Source: a virus. Taken from it: 37,869 bases of DNA. Where the stretch lies: the IMG/VR virus record IMGVR_UViG_3300046367_000068, positions 1 to 37,869 of that record; one strand, written 5' to 3'. The position numbers and the translations under genes were made by a program. How positions within the stretch are numbered: the stretch's first letter is position 1; each line of letters opens with the position of its first letter. The notes under the pieces were generated by a model, which saw nothing but the letters and a program-made list of their open reading frames with translations, was not told where the DNA came from and searched no databases. Below, one piece after another: positions 22,373 to 30,560 of the stretch.

Positions 22373-22536
22373 GAGAATTTTGGCTATGGGCTGTCATTGT
22401 TTCTTTGCTGATCCTGTGCATCATGGGGCTGTCATTCTTGGCCGTGCATCAAGCCAAACAACTGAAGAAAACCGAAGCTATTCTGCTGCGTGCCGAAGAA
22501 CGCGAACGTAAACTTGAAAGGAAGAAAGATGAATGA
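22369..22536 (+). CDS. Small single-helix membrane protein, spanin/holin-like
   Basis: A 55-residue protein with ATG 22369 in the previous stop (ATGA); the in-frame ATG 22267 lies inside that gene and is unlikely. Residues about 4-25 form a membrane helix (WLWAVIVSLLILCIMGLSFL), followed by a Lys/Glu/Arg helix (AILLRAEERERKLERKKDE). A short N-terminal anchor with a charged helix resembles a reduced inner-membrane spanin or an antiholin. It overlaps the holin gene by 8 bases. Which role applies cannot be decided from sequence alone. Confidence 0.65.
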   Translation: MREFWLWAVIVSLLILCIMGLSFLAVHQAKQLKKTEAILLRAEERERKLERKKDE

Positions 22537-23023
22537 TTTACTCAATCTACTCAGAGGCATCGCGCCGACACTGGCAACAGCCATCACAGGCCCGTTAGGG
22601 GGAGCCGCTGTCAAAGCAATCGCGGATAGATTTGGCGTAGAAGACAGCGTTGAGGCCGTGGCAAAAGCGATTGCCGGTGACCCCGCCGCCGCAGCCAAGC
22701 TACAGGAGCTAGAGCTGGAATACGCCAAGCTGGACAACGAAGACCGCGCCAGTGCTCGGGCTATGCAGATTGCGGCGCTCCAACAAGACAGCTGGTTTGC
22801 CAAGAACTTCCTCTACATCTTCACCTCGGTATGGTCCATCTTTGCGATGGTCTACTTTGCCTTCGTGACGTTTGGCACCGTGGCAGCTTCAGGCATCCGC
22901 ATGGCCGACACCATCCTTGGTGTGCTGATTGGCACTGTGCTCACAGGCTTTTTTAACTTCTTCTTTGGCTCAAGCAAGGGCTCCAAAGACAAGAGTGACG
23001 CCCTTATAAGGAACTCAAAATGA
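22529..23023 (+). CDS. Holin, 3TM (GTA-holin-like) type
   Basis: A 164-residue protein from ATG 22529 behind AAAGGAAG (22517-22524). The first 35 residues (LRGIAPTLATAITGPLGGAA) and the segment DNEDRASARAM before the membrane part match the three-TM phage holin family as I know it. Hydrophobic segments lie near residues 10-30, 94-118 and 126-146, and the C-terminus is basic. Holins open the inner membrane at a set time so the endolysin can reach the cell wall. The endolysin gene follows with an ATGA overlap, completing the cassette. Confidence 0.85.
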   Translation: MNDLLNLLRGIAPTLATAITGPLGGAAVKAIADRFGVEDSVEAVAKAIAGDPAAAAKLQELELEYAKLDNEDRASARAMQIAALQQDSWFAKNFLYIFTSVWSIFAMVYFAFVTFGTVAASGIRMADTILGVLIGTVLTGFFNFFFGSSKGSKDKSDALIRNSK

Positions 23024-23487
23024 ACTTGTCCGAACACTTTACCCTTGAAGAGCTAACCCACACCGACCACCGCACGTTGGATAACGAGCCGACCGTGAAT
23101 GAAAAATGTATCATAAATGGCAAGGAGGTCACCGTAAACGCCGTGGCAAATCTGCCCCGTTTGGCAGCGTTTCTAGAGCAGGTGAAGCAGATACTGGGTG
23201 GTAAACCCATCATGGTCAACAGCGGCTTCCGTTCTGAGGCAGTGAACAACGCTGTTGGGTCAAGCAACAAGAGCGACCACCGCCGTGGCTGCGCTGCTGA
23301 CATTCGTGTGCCGGGTATGACCCCCGATGAGGTGGTCCGTGCCATCATTGCCAGCGACCTAGGTTACGCACAGATCATCCGTGAGTTTGACCGTTGGACC
23401 CACATTGCCATCCCTACAAATGAAGGTGACGTGGCCCAGAAGTCCAAGCTAATCATTGACAAGCAAGGTACTCGACCATTCGCTTAA
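23020..23487 (+). CDS. Endolysin, peptidase M15 family
   Basis: A 155-residue protein whose ATG overlaps the holin stop (23020-23023). The start LSEHFTLEELTHTDHR is typical of phage M15 endopeptidases. The core has VNSGFRSEAVNNAVG and SDHRRGCAADIR: His87 and Asp94 are zinc ligands, and His128 in WTHIAI is the third, with an acidic residue just before (EFD, 122-124) as likely general base. It cleaves peptide cross-links of peptidoglycan. There is no signal peptide or SAR anchor, so it depends on the holin. Single catalytic domain without wall-binding module, as usual for phages of Gram-negative hosts. Confidence 0.92.
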   Translation: MNLSEHFTLEELTHTDHRTLDNEPTVNEKCIINGKEVTVNAVANLPRLAAFLEQVKQILGGKPIMVNSGFRSEAVNNAVGSSNKSDHRRGCAADIRVPGMTPDEVVRAIIASDLGYAQIIREFDRWTHIAIPTNEGDVAQKSKLIIDKQGTRPFA

Positions 23488-23506
23488 TACGTGGGAAAAT
23501 CCAGTC

Positions 23507-25480
23507 ATGCTCCAAAAACTTCAGATGCGCCCGGGAATCAACCGTGAAGGCACAACCCTAGCGAATGAGGGTGGCTGGTTCGAGTGCGACAACATCCGTT
23601 TTCGCTCAGGCTTTCCTGAAAAACTAGGTGGCTGGGTAAAAGACGGGGGTGCTGCGACAGCAACCCTCGCACCGCCTTCCGGCAGTTTCTGGGGTGTATG
23701 CCGTTCAATGTGGAATTGGAACTCATTGGCGGGCGCAAACTTGTTGGCCCTTGGCACCAACCTCAAGTACTACATCCAGAACGGTCCCGGTGGTAACTTC
23801 TACGACATCACGCCGCTTCGAGACACAGCCACAGGCGTAACAAGCGCCTTCACGGTCACCAACGGCTCGAACGTAGTAACTGTTACTGACGCAGGACACG
23901 GCGCACAGACGGGCGATTTTGTCACCATTACTTACGTAGGTGGCGCGATCGGCGGTATGCCTGCGGCGGCTATTGCTGGCGAGCACCAGATTACCTATAT
24001 CAGTTCAAGTCAGTACAGTTTCGTAGCCACGTCTGTTGCCACTAGCAACGCAGGACCCTCGGGCACTGCGGATTTTGCGTACCAGATCACTACCGGCTCG
24101 GCGACATACACCGTGGCTGCTGGCTGGGGTGCTGGTGGTTGGGGTGGTTCTAACACGGGTGGCACGAGTACAGGATGGGGCCAAGCGTCTTCCACCGGCG
24201 GCGTTGGTCAGCAGTTGCGTTTGTGGAGCGAGGCTAACTACGGTGAGAACCTGATCTTCAGCCCCCGTGGTGGCGCGCTGTACTACTGGGACGTGAACGC
24301 CAACCCGAACATCTTTGATCGTGGCGTTATCATGGCTGCTGGCACTACTGTTGGTGGGGTGCCACTTGACTCAACAACGCCCTCCATCGTCAACCACGTC
24401 ATGGTGTCAGACGCTTCACGTTTTGTTATCTGCTTTGGCACAAACGACCCATCTGGCGTGTACTTCCCTACCGCCCAAGACCCACTGCTGATTCGCTGGT
24501 CTAACCAAGAAGATTACGGCACATGGATTCCCGCCATCACCAACCAAGCTGGTGACTACCGCTTGTCTAGCGGCTCCGAGATCATCGCGACCCAACAAAC
24601 CCGCCAAGAAATTTTGGTGTTTACCGACGCGGCTATTTACTCTATGCAGTACCTTGGCCCACCCTATGTCTGGGGCTTCCAGATCATGGGAGAAAACATA
24701 TCTATTGCAGGCCCAAACGTTGTAACCACGTCCAATAACGTGACTTATTGGATGGGCGCGGACAAGTTCTACATGTACTCGGGCCGCGTGGAAACGCTCC
24801 CCTGCGCCTTGCGCCAGTACGTGTACGAAGACATCAACATGTTGCAATCGTTTCAGTTCTTTGCTGGCACCAACGAAGGCTACAACGAAATCTGGTGGTT
24901 CTACTGCTCGGCAAACTCTGATGTCATTGACAAGTACGTCATCTTTAACCACTTGGAACGCACTTGGTACTATGGCAACATGGAGCGCACTGCTTGGCTT
25001 GACAGCCCCTTGCGCGAACAGCCTATGGCCACGTTCATTACTTCCACTGGGGATGCTGGCGCACTGCTGTACCACGAGACGGGGAACGACGATGGAACTA
25101 CTAACCCTCCTAGCCCTATCGTGTCTTATTGCCAGTCTTCCGATTTTGATATTGGGGATGGCCATAACTTTGGTTTGGTGTCACGAATTATTCCCGACGT
25201 GACCTTTGACGGTTCGGATGTGGCTGCTCCGACTGTTACGTTTGGTGTTCGCCCGCGCCAAAACCCCGGTGCAAACTACGGTAGGTCCAACAACCCAGAC
25301 GTGGTGAGCGTGGATAACTACTTAAACCAACGCTATTACAACGTGCAGCAGTTTACGCAGTATGTCTATGTCCGAGTGCGTGGTCGCCAGATGGCGTTCC
25401 GTATTGGCTCGGACGATCTTGGTGTGGCGTGGCAGCTTGGTGCTCCTCGAATCGAAATTCGTCCTGATGGACGCAGGTAA
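23507..25480 (+). CDS. Tail hub protein, P22 gp10 / tail-tube B-like
   Basis: A 657-residue protein; ATG 23507 begins the conserved start (MLQKLQMRPGINREGTTL), and the TTG at 23456 would extend it into the endolysin gene. An early segment (FRSGFPEKLGGWVKDGG) and later QEILVFTDAAIYSMQYLGPP and GADKFYMYSGRVETLPCALR are hallmarks of the gp10-like hub family, a beta-propeller-like structure closing the tail and binding fibres. Residues about 112-185 are an inserted FCCH-like module (VVTVTDAGHGAQTGDFVTIT) shared with the protein at 6812, followed by a Gly/Trp linker. It completes the short tail together with the two connector proteins. Confidence 0.8.
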   Translation: MLQKLQMRPGINREGTTLANEGGWFECDNIRFRSGFPEKLGGWVKDGGAATATLAPPSGSFWGVCRSMWNWNSLAGANLLALGTNLKYYIQNGPGGNFYDITPLRDTATGVTSAFTVTNGSNVVTVTDAGHGAQTGDFVTITYVGGAIGGMPAAAIAGEHQITYISSSQYSFVATSVATSNAGPSGTADFAYQITTGSATYTVAAGWGAGGWGGSNTGGTSTGWGQASSTGGVGQQLRLWSEANYGENLIFSPRGGALYYWDVNANPNIFDRGVIMAAGTTVGGVPLDSTTPSIVNHVMVSDASRFVICFGTNDPSGVYFPTAQDPLLIRWSNQEDYGTWIPAITNQAGDYRLSSGSEIIATQQTRQEILVFTDAAIYSMQYLGPPYVWGFQIMGENISIAGPNVVTTSNNVTYWMGADKFYMYSGRVETLPCALRQYVYEDINMLQSFQFFAGTNEGYNEIWWFYCSANSDVIDKYVIFNHLERTWYYGNMERTAWLDSPLREQPMATFITSTGDAGALLYHETGNDDGTTNPPSPIVSYCQSSDFDIGDGHNFGLVSRIIPDVTFDGSDVAAPTVTFGVRPRQNPGANYGRSNNPDVVSVDNYLNQRYYNVQQFTQYVYVRVRGRQMAFRIGSDDLGVAWQLGAPRIEIRPDGRR

Positions 25481-25494
25481 ATAGAAGGTGCTAC

Positions 25495-25821
25495 ATGGCA
25501 AGTAAAACGTTCACCGCCCCGCGCCTACCCGCTGCGCCTGTAGAGTACAGCCAGCAGTTCATGGACCAGCTTACAAACATCTTGCGTTTGTACTTCACCC
25601 AACTGGACAACCCGTCGCCTATGCTGGCAGCGTCCCAGAACGTCGGTGGGGCAAACGTAATTTCTGGGCTGACTTTTGCTGAACCAAACCCGGCAGTCAG
25701 AGGTGCTTTCAAGATCAGTCTTCCAACGCAAGCTGACTTCGCCAACCTTCGTTCCGGTGACGTGTACTACGACACTTCGGGGGGCACGGCCACTAGCTAT
25801 CCCCTACGCATCAAGGCATAA
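25495..25821 (+). CDS. Small tail-module protein, unknown function
   Basis: A 108-residue protein with AAGGTG before ATG 25495. The N-terminus (APRLPAAPVEYSQQFMDQLT then NILRLYFTQLDNPS) is a helix I recognise from small proteins following phage tail-hub genes. The C-terminal half (FKISLPTQADFANLRSGDVY) is beta and occurs in many tail-associated proteins as a GDVYxD segment. No catalytic residues. Probably a structural or assembly protein working with the hub; the function is inferred from position. Confidence 0.65.
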   Translation: MASKTFTAPRLPAAPVEYSQQFMDQLTNILRLYFTQLDNPSPMLAASQNVGGANVISGLTFAEPNPAVRGAFKISLPTQADFANLRSGDVYYDTSGGTATSYPLRIKA

Positions 25822-25848
25822 TATGCCCAACCTATCTAAGAGGCAAAC

Positions 25849-27207
25849 ATGAGCCTTCAACACGCTGCACAACATCTTGCCTCAAAAGGCCGAGGCCCAG
25901 ACCGCACCTTGGTGCACATGGCGCCCCGTGAAGTTCAAGGCTTGCAAGCCTTGGCTAAAGCCCATGGTGGCTCGCTGACGATCAACCCCGAGACAGGTCT
26001 GGCCGAGGCCGGCTTCCTGTCGAACATTTTGCCTACGCTGATTGGTGTGGGTTTGACTGCTGCCACTGGTGGCGCTGCGGCCCCTTGGATGATTGGTGCT
26101 GGTGTTGGCGGCCTTCAAGCAATGCGTACGGGCAGTTTGGGTCAAGGCCTCATGGCCGGCTTGGGTGCGTACGGTGGCGCTGGTTTGGCAAGTGGTCTGA
26201 CTTCCATGGGCGCGCAAGCCGCAGGCGAGCAGGCGGGCGCAAGTGCGCTGAACACAACACCTGAGCTCATGGCTACCGAGAGCGGTGCGCAGGCAGCCCT
26301 GACGACCAACCCAGCGGCCAACCCCATGGGACTAGACGCTATGGGCAACACTCCCGGTGCGGCCGGCTACGACTTAAACACATCGGGCTCCTTTATCGAC
26401 CCCGCGAAAGGCCAGCAATACAGCCAAGCCTATGCAGAAGCCGCCAAGCCTAACTCAGCGAACTTTGGCCGAGGCTTTGACATAGCCCGAGCCGACGGCG
26501 GCGGGGGCAAATACCTGAACGCCATGGGCGGCGCAGGCGACACATTCAAGGCGGGCCTCGCAGCATTGTCCCCAGCAATGATGCCAACAGCCACGCCCAT
26601 GCCCGGCGAAACACCATACACCGGCCCGTTGAGCAAGTTCAAGTACGACCCAAGTCGCTACACACCTTACGAAGCTAAGCAGCCTGACCCGTACTACCAA
26701 GCGCAGTACACGGACTACCGGTATGCCGGTGGCGGGCCCGTCGAGCAGATGTCGAACGCCAACGCAATCGGAGCCAACACAGGTTTCCCTATGGCGGACA
26801 TCAACAAGGCCGCGTACGCTACGCCGTACCAAACCCCTATTAGCCAGAACGTGGTGCAGGGCACCGCGGATACGGGCGTCAACAGCATGACCGGCACGGA
26901 GAACAACTTTGCGGGCGGTGGCGGCATCTCCGATTTGGGGGGTTACTCAGACGGCGGCCGCATGCTCAAGGGCCCCGGCGACGGCATGTCCGATTCAATC
27001 CCCGCCCAGATCGGCGGCAAGCAGCCCGCTCGTTTGGCCGACGGTGAGTTTGTGGTGCCCGCAGATGTTGTGTCTCATTTAGGCAACGGTTCCACTGACG
27101 CTGGTGCCAAGCAGTTGTACAAGATGATGGACCGCATCCGCACGCAGCGTACAGGCAAAAAGAAGCAAGCGCCCGAAGTCAACCCCGGTAAGGCCATGCC
27201 CGCATGA
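25849..27207 (+). CDS. Internal virion protein with GGG-V and LADGEFVVPADVV motifs
   Basis: A 452-residue protein with AAGAGG before ATG 25849. Residues about 55-125 are a long Gly/Ala hydrophobic stretch (LIGVGLTAATGGAAAPWMIG), apt to insert in membranes. The C-terminal part has YAGGGPVEQM (from Tyr292), FAGGGGISDLGGYSDGG (from Phe354), PARLADGEFVVPADVVSHLG and a basic tail. The DGEFVxPADVV motif is one I recognise from proteins before phage ejection or internal genes. Together with the next large genes it likely forms the set of internal proteins that leave the virion with DNA. It overlaps the acetyltransferase gene by ATGA. Confidence 0.65.
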   Translation: MSLQHAAQHLASKGRGPDRTLVHMAPREVQGLQALAKAHGGSLTINPETGLAEAGFLSNILPTLIGVGLTAATGGAAAPWMIGAGVGGLQAMRTGSLGQGLMAGLGAYGGAGLASGLTSMGAQAAGEQAGASALNTTPELMATESGAQAALTTNPAANPMGLDAMGNTPGAAGYDLNTSGSFIDPAKGQQYSQAYAEAAKPNSANFGRGFDIARADGGGGKYLNAMGGAGDTFKAGLAALSPAMMPTATPMPGETPYTGPLSKFKYDPSRYTPYEAKQPDPYYQAQYTDYRYAGGGPVEQMSNANAIGANTGFPMADINKAAYATPYQTPISQNVVQGTADTGVNSMTGTENNFAGGGGISDLGGYSDGGRMLKGPGDGMSDSIPAQIGGKQPARLADGEFVVPADVVSHLGNGSTDAGAKQLYKMMDRIRTQRTGKKKQAPEVNPGKAMPA

Positions 27208-27665
27208 GCTACACCATCACGCTAGAAAAGTTCACTCAGAACTACAGGGAGCTCGAGCCCTTGTACCGTCAGCACTACGCTGAGATGACTGAACGCCTAG
27301 CTGGTGAGGGTGTGTTCTACAGCCCGTACAACCCCCGTTTGGACAAGTACGGTGAGGCCTGTGAGGGTGGTTGGTTATTGAATTTTGTGGTCCGTTATGA
27401 CGGCGCTGCGGTGGGGTACAGCAACGTGTATGTGACAAACGACATGCACAACAACGACCTGATCTGCCAAGAAGACACGGTGTTCGTCCTGAAAGAGCAC
27501 CGCAACGGAATCGGCAAGAAGCTGGTTCAATGTGTAGTTGAAGAGCTGCGCTCACGTGGTGTGAAGCGGCTTATGGTGTCGGCGATGACCGACTTACGTG
27601 TGGCCAAACTCTGGAAGCGAATGGGTTTCAAAGAGATGGCTACGCAAATGATTTACGAATTTTGA
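27204..27665 (+). CDS. GNAT-family N-acetyltransferase
   Basis: A 153-residue protein with ATG 27204 in the previous stop. It shows the GNAT order: N-terminal helices (NYRELEPLYRQHYAEMTERL), strands with VRYDGAAVGYSNVYV, motif A EDTVFVLKEHRNGIGKKLVQ and C-terminal RVAKLWKRMGFKEMATQMIY. In the acetyl-CoA loop the pattern is His99-x-x-Gly102-x-Gly104, with His in place of the usual Arg/Gln. GNATs move an acetyl group from acetyl-CoA to amines, including protein Lys/N-termini and small molecules; the substrate here is unknown. The gene sits between internal virion proteins and is translationally coupled to one, so a virion-protein or host target is possible. Confidence 0.85.
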   Translation: MSYTITLEKFTQNYRELEPLYRQHYAEMTERLAGEGVFYSPYNPRLDKYGEACEGGWLLNFVVRYDGAAVGYSNVYVTNDMHNNDLICQEDTVFVLKEHRNGIGKKLVQCVVEELRSRGVKRLMVSAMTDLRVAKLWKRMGFKEMATQMIYEF

Positions 27666-27673
27666 GGTGACCT

Positions 27674-29080
27674 ATGTGCGGTTCTAGCGCTCCATCCGGA
27701 CCATCGTCGTCGACAACCAACACGTCGAACATCCCTGAATACGCACGTCCCTACGTAGAGACGATGTTGGGCACCGCCCAGCAGCAGTTGTTCAACTACG
27801 ACAAAGACGCCGAAGGCAACATGGTGCCTACGACGATGAAGGGCTACACGCCCTACAGCAAGGACATGAACCAGTATTTCGCTGGTGCCAGCCCTATGCA
27901 GCAGCAGGCGTACACCGGCGCGGCAAACCTCGGCCCAGCCCAGCAGACAACCGACGCATCCAACCTTGCCGCGCAGTCAGGCCTTGGCGCGCTGAACACC
28001 CAGTATCAAGGCGGCCAGTTCGGTAACGCCTACCAAGGCTTGCGCCCATACAACCCCGGCCAGTACAACCAGCAGTCGGTGTCGGCTCCCAGCCTACAGA
28101 ACTATCAGATGGGTCCAGCTGAGCGCGTGGCCGCCCAGAACTTTGGTGGTCAATCCGCCCAAGACTACATGTCGCCGTACATGCAGAACGTGGTAGACAT
28201 CCAGCAGCGCGAAGCACAGCGTAACGCCGATATTGCTGGCACGTCTCGTGGCGCACAGGCCGTACGTTCTGGCGCCTTTGGTGGTTCTCGTCAGGCCGTG
28301 ATGGATGCTGAAGCCGCGCGCAACTTGGCCACTCAGAAGGGTGACATCCAAGCACAAGGCTTGCAGTCCGCTTACAACCAAGCGCAGTCGCAGTTCAACG
28401 CGGACCAAGCGCGCCAGATGACGGCCCAACAAGCCAACCAAGGCGCCGGTCTCACTGTGGGCCAACAAAACCTCAACGCAAACCTTGGCGTGCAAAGCCT
28501 TGGTGCTGGCCAGAACATGCAAGGGCAACTGGCCAACCAATCGACAAACTTGGCTACACAGCAAGCGCAGCAGGCCGCCAACCAGTATGGCTACGGTCAG
28601 GCCATGGCCAACCAACAGAACAAGGCGCAGTACCAACAGGCGGCTAACCAGCTCAACGAGCAATCGAACCAGTTTGGCGCCAACCTCGGTCTGCAAGGGT
28701 TGCAAGCAGCGAACCAAGCAGCCAGCACCTTGGGCCAGTTGGGCCAGAATCAGTTCGGCCAAGAACAAGCGGCGATTGGCTTGCAGAACCAGTTGGGCAC
28801 ACAGCAGCAACAGCTGGAGCAGAACAAGATCAACCAGTCAATCCAGAACTACGCCACTGACCAACAGTGGGCCATGCAGCAGTTGGGCAACATGAACAAC
28901 CTGCTCCGCGGTCTGCCAATGCAGTCGACCACAACGCAGACGTATCAAGCACAGCCGTCCGCTGTGTCTCAGTTGGCCGGTCTGGGTACTGCTGCCTACG
29001 GCGTAAGCAAAATGGCTGGTGGCGGCTCCGTGCGCACACCGTCCGGCTTGGCCGACTTGGCAATCTACAACATGGCTTAA
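27674..29080 (+). CDS. Gln/Ala-rich internal virion protein
   Basis: A 468-residue protein, GAGGTGA before ATG 27674. It is dominated by Gln, Ala, Asn and Gly in helical repeats (residues about 170-400, such as QSQFNADQARQMTAQQANQG). The N-terminus has IPEYARPYVETMLGTAQQQL and the middle SAQDYMSPYMQNVVDIQQRE, segments I recognise from uncharacterised phage internal proteins. The C-terminus is KMAGGGSVRTPSGLADLAIY-NMA. Long Gln/Ala helices suit a tube-forming ejection protein like P22 gp16/gp20 or T7 gp15, though no sequence match to those is claimed. MCG at the start has no signal peptide and is not a lipobox. Confidence 0.65.
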   Translation: MCGSSAPSGPSSSTTNTSNIPEYARPYVETMLGTAQQQLFNYDKDAEGNMVPTTMKGYTPYSKDMNQYFAGASPMQQQAYTGAANLGPAQQTTDASNLAAQSGLGALNTQYQGGQFGNAYQGLRPYNPGQYNQQSVSAPSLQNYQMGPAERVAAQNFGGQSAQDYMSPYMQNVVDIQQREAQRNADIAGTSRGAQAVRSGAFGGSRQAVMDAEAARNLATQKGDIQAQGLQSAYNQAQSQFNADQARQMTAQQANQGAGLTVGQQNLNANLGVQSLGAGQNMQGQLANQSTNLATQQAQQAANQYGYGQAMANQQNKAQYQQAANQLNEQSNQFGANLGLQGLQAANQAASTLGQLGQNQFGQEQAAIGLQNQLGTQQQQLEQNKINQSIQNYATDQQWAMQQLGNMNNLLRGLPMQSTTTQTYQAQPSAVSQLAGLGTAAYGVSKMAGGGSVRTPSGLADLAIYNMA

Positions 29081-29089
29081 GGAAGCGAC

Positions 29090-30466
29090 ATGCTCAACGT
29101 CAACCAGATCACCTCGCAGCTGGCCAAGATGCCAGACAACGCGTTGCAGCAGTACGCAACGATGCACAAAGCCGACCCTTACATGTTGGCCCTTACGATT
29201 GCCGAGTCCAATCGCCGCAAGCAAATGCGCAGTGCCGCGCAGGGTGCGCAAGGCGCGATGCCTCAACCCAAGGTGGCCGACCAAGCCATTGCGGGCATGT
29301 CTCCACAACAGCTCCCTGAGAACGTGGGCATTGGCGCCTTGCCTGCTGACAACATCAAGGGTATGGCTACAGGCGGCATCGTGGCGTTTGAAGAAGGTGG
29401 CCACGTACCCCGCTTCTCAGGTGACACAGACGGTAGCGTGGTGTACGACCCTGTGACGGGCATGCCTTTGTTTAACCCCAGTGCCAAGACTACTGGGCCA
29501 GAAGTTGAGGGCGGAGCGAGCCTGTGGGAGCGTATGGGCTTGGGTAATGCAGCCAACCGCAAAACACTTGAGAAGCTGGACCGCGACCTCAAAGACCGCA
29601 AAGCCTACGACCCAAAACTGGCTACGCGACGTGAAAACTTCGCCGGTTACACGCCGGTTAAAGACGAGGAGGCGCTCAAAAAAGGTCTGGGCTCGACGGC
29701 TGTCGCAGCAAAAACAGCAAGCTCGGCACCTGCGGCTGCTCCCGGTGCAGGCGCGTACACACCAAGCTCGTTGGCGGACATGATGAAGGAAGTGAATCCT
29801 GAAATCGAGAAGATGAACGCCGAAGACCGCAAGGCTATGGACCCATTCCGCACGCAGTTTGAGACCGAGCGCAGCGACTTGGCCAAGCGCAAAGAGTCCA
29901 ACAAAGCGGAAGCCCTTTTGGCTGCCGGCCTCGGAATGATGTCGGGTACTTCCCGCAACGCGTTGCAGAACATTGGTGCCGGTGCCTCTCAGGGACTGGC
30001 CAGTTTGAAGGAAGCCAACCGCTCAGACGACGCGGCCAAGCGTGCGCTCATGCAGTCCGAAATGCACTTGGCCCAAGCTGAAATGCAAGGCCGCAAGGGC
30101 AACTTCCAGAACATGAACGCTTTGGCCAACCAAGCGCGCCAAGAGAAACAGTTCGCCACCAGCTCCGAGTTGCAGCGCCAGCAGATCACTCAGCAAGGCG
30201 AGTACCAGCGCGGTATGGTTGGCGCAGCAAATGCGCGCAACAGCGCCGAGAATAAGCTCAATGCGGAGATCACCAAGCTGTCAAATCAGGCTAAGGATTT
30301 AGCCAAAGCGGATATGCGCTTTCTAACAGCGACCCCAGCAATGCAGCGGCAGATCATCAAAGAGCATTTCGACTCGTTGGCACAAAACAACCCGTTCATC
30401 ATGCGTGCGCTCATGGCCCAAGGTGCGCCGCAGGCTGCGGACCCACTCATCCGCACACTTGATTGA
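29090..30466 (+). CDS. Internal virion protein with FEEGG motif and coiled coil
   Basis: A 458-residue protein with AAGGAAG before ATG 29090. It begins with a helical segment (ITSQLAKMPDNALQQYATMH), then MATGGIVAFEEGGHVPRFSG from Met92, a disordered Ala/Pro/Gly linker near 205-225, and helices rich in Lys, Glu, Ala and Gln to the end. AEALLAAGLGMMSGTSRNAL is a hydrophobic stretch near residue 280. The GGIVAFxEGGxVPxFxG segment is familiar from uncharacterised phage proteins close to internal virion genes. Likely one of the ejected proteins; function inferred from neighbours and composition. Confidence 0.65.
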   Translation: MLNVNQITSQLAKMPDNALQQYATMHKADPYMLALTIAESNRRKQMRSAAQGAQGAMPQPKVADQAIAGMSPQQLPENVGIGALPADNIKGMATGGIVAFEEGGHVPRFSGDTDGSVVYDPVTGMPLFNPSAKTTGPEVEGGASLWERMGLGNAANRKTLEKLDRDLKDRKAYDPKLATRRENFAGYTPVKDEEALKKGLGSTAVAAKTASSAPAAAPGAGAYTPSSLADMMKEVNPEIEKMNAEDRKAMDPFRTQFETERSDLAKRKESNKAEALLAAGLGMMSGTSRNALQNIGAGASQGLASLKEANRSDDAAKRALMQSEMHLAQAEMQGRKGNFQNMNALANQARQEKQFATSSELQRQQITQQGEYQRGMVGAANARNSAENKLNAEITKLSNQAKDLAKADMRFLTATPAMQRQIIKEHFDSLAQNNPFIMRALMAQGAPQAADPLIRTLD

Positions 30467-30560
30467 TTACTCGCTTCTGTGCGAGAATCCTTACACAGCG
30501 CCTCAGTCTTACCCGCTGGGGCGTTTGCACATTTATTGGGTTACTCACTGCTGATTGACT
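30459..30560 (+). promoter_or_regulatory. Leader of the giant gene: weak promoter candidate and two hairpins
   Basis: The 94-base gap (30467-30560) holds CTCGC/GCGAG (30470-30474, 30481-30485) and an 8-bp stem CGCCTCAG/CTGGGGCG (30499-30506, 30516-30523, one G-U) followed by TTT. A possible sigma70-type pair is TTGATT 30459-30464 and GAGAAT 30483-30488 (18-base spacer, poor -10). The second hairpin could be a weak terminator. No clear Shine-Dalgarno precedes ATG 30561, unlike most genes here. Confidence 0.35.

Noticed and set aside
27674-27700. Lipoprotein start (MCG) of the Gln-rich protein
   Set aside because: No hydrophobic signal segment precedes the Cys, so no lipobox.
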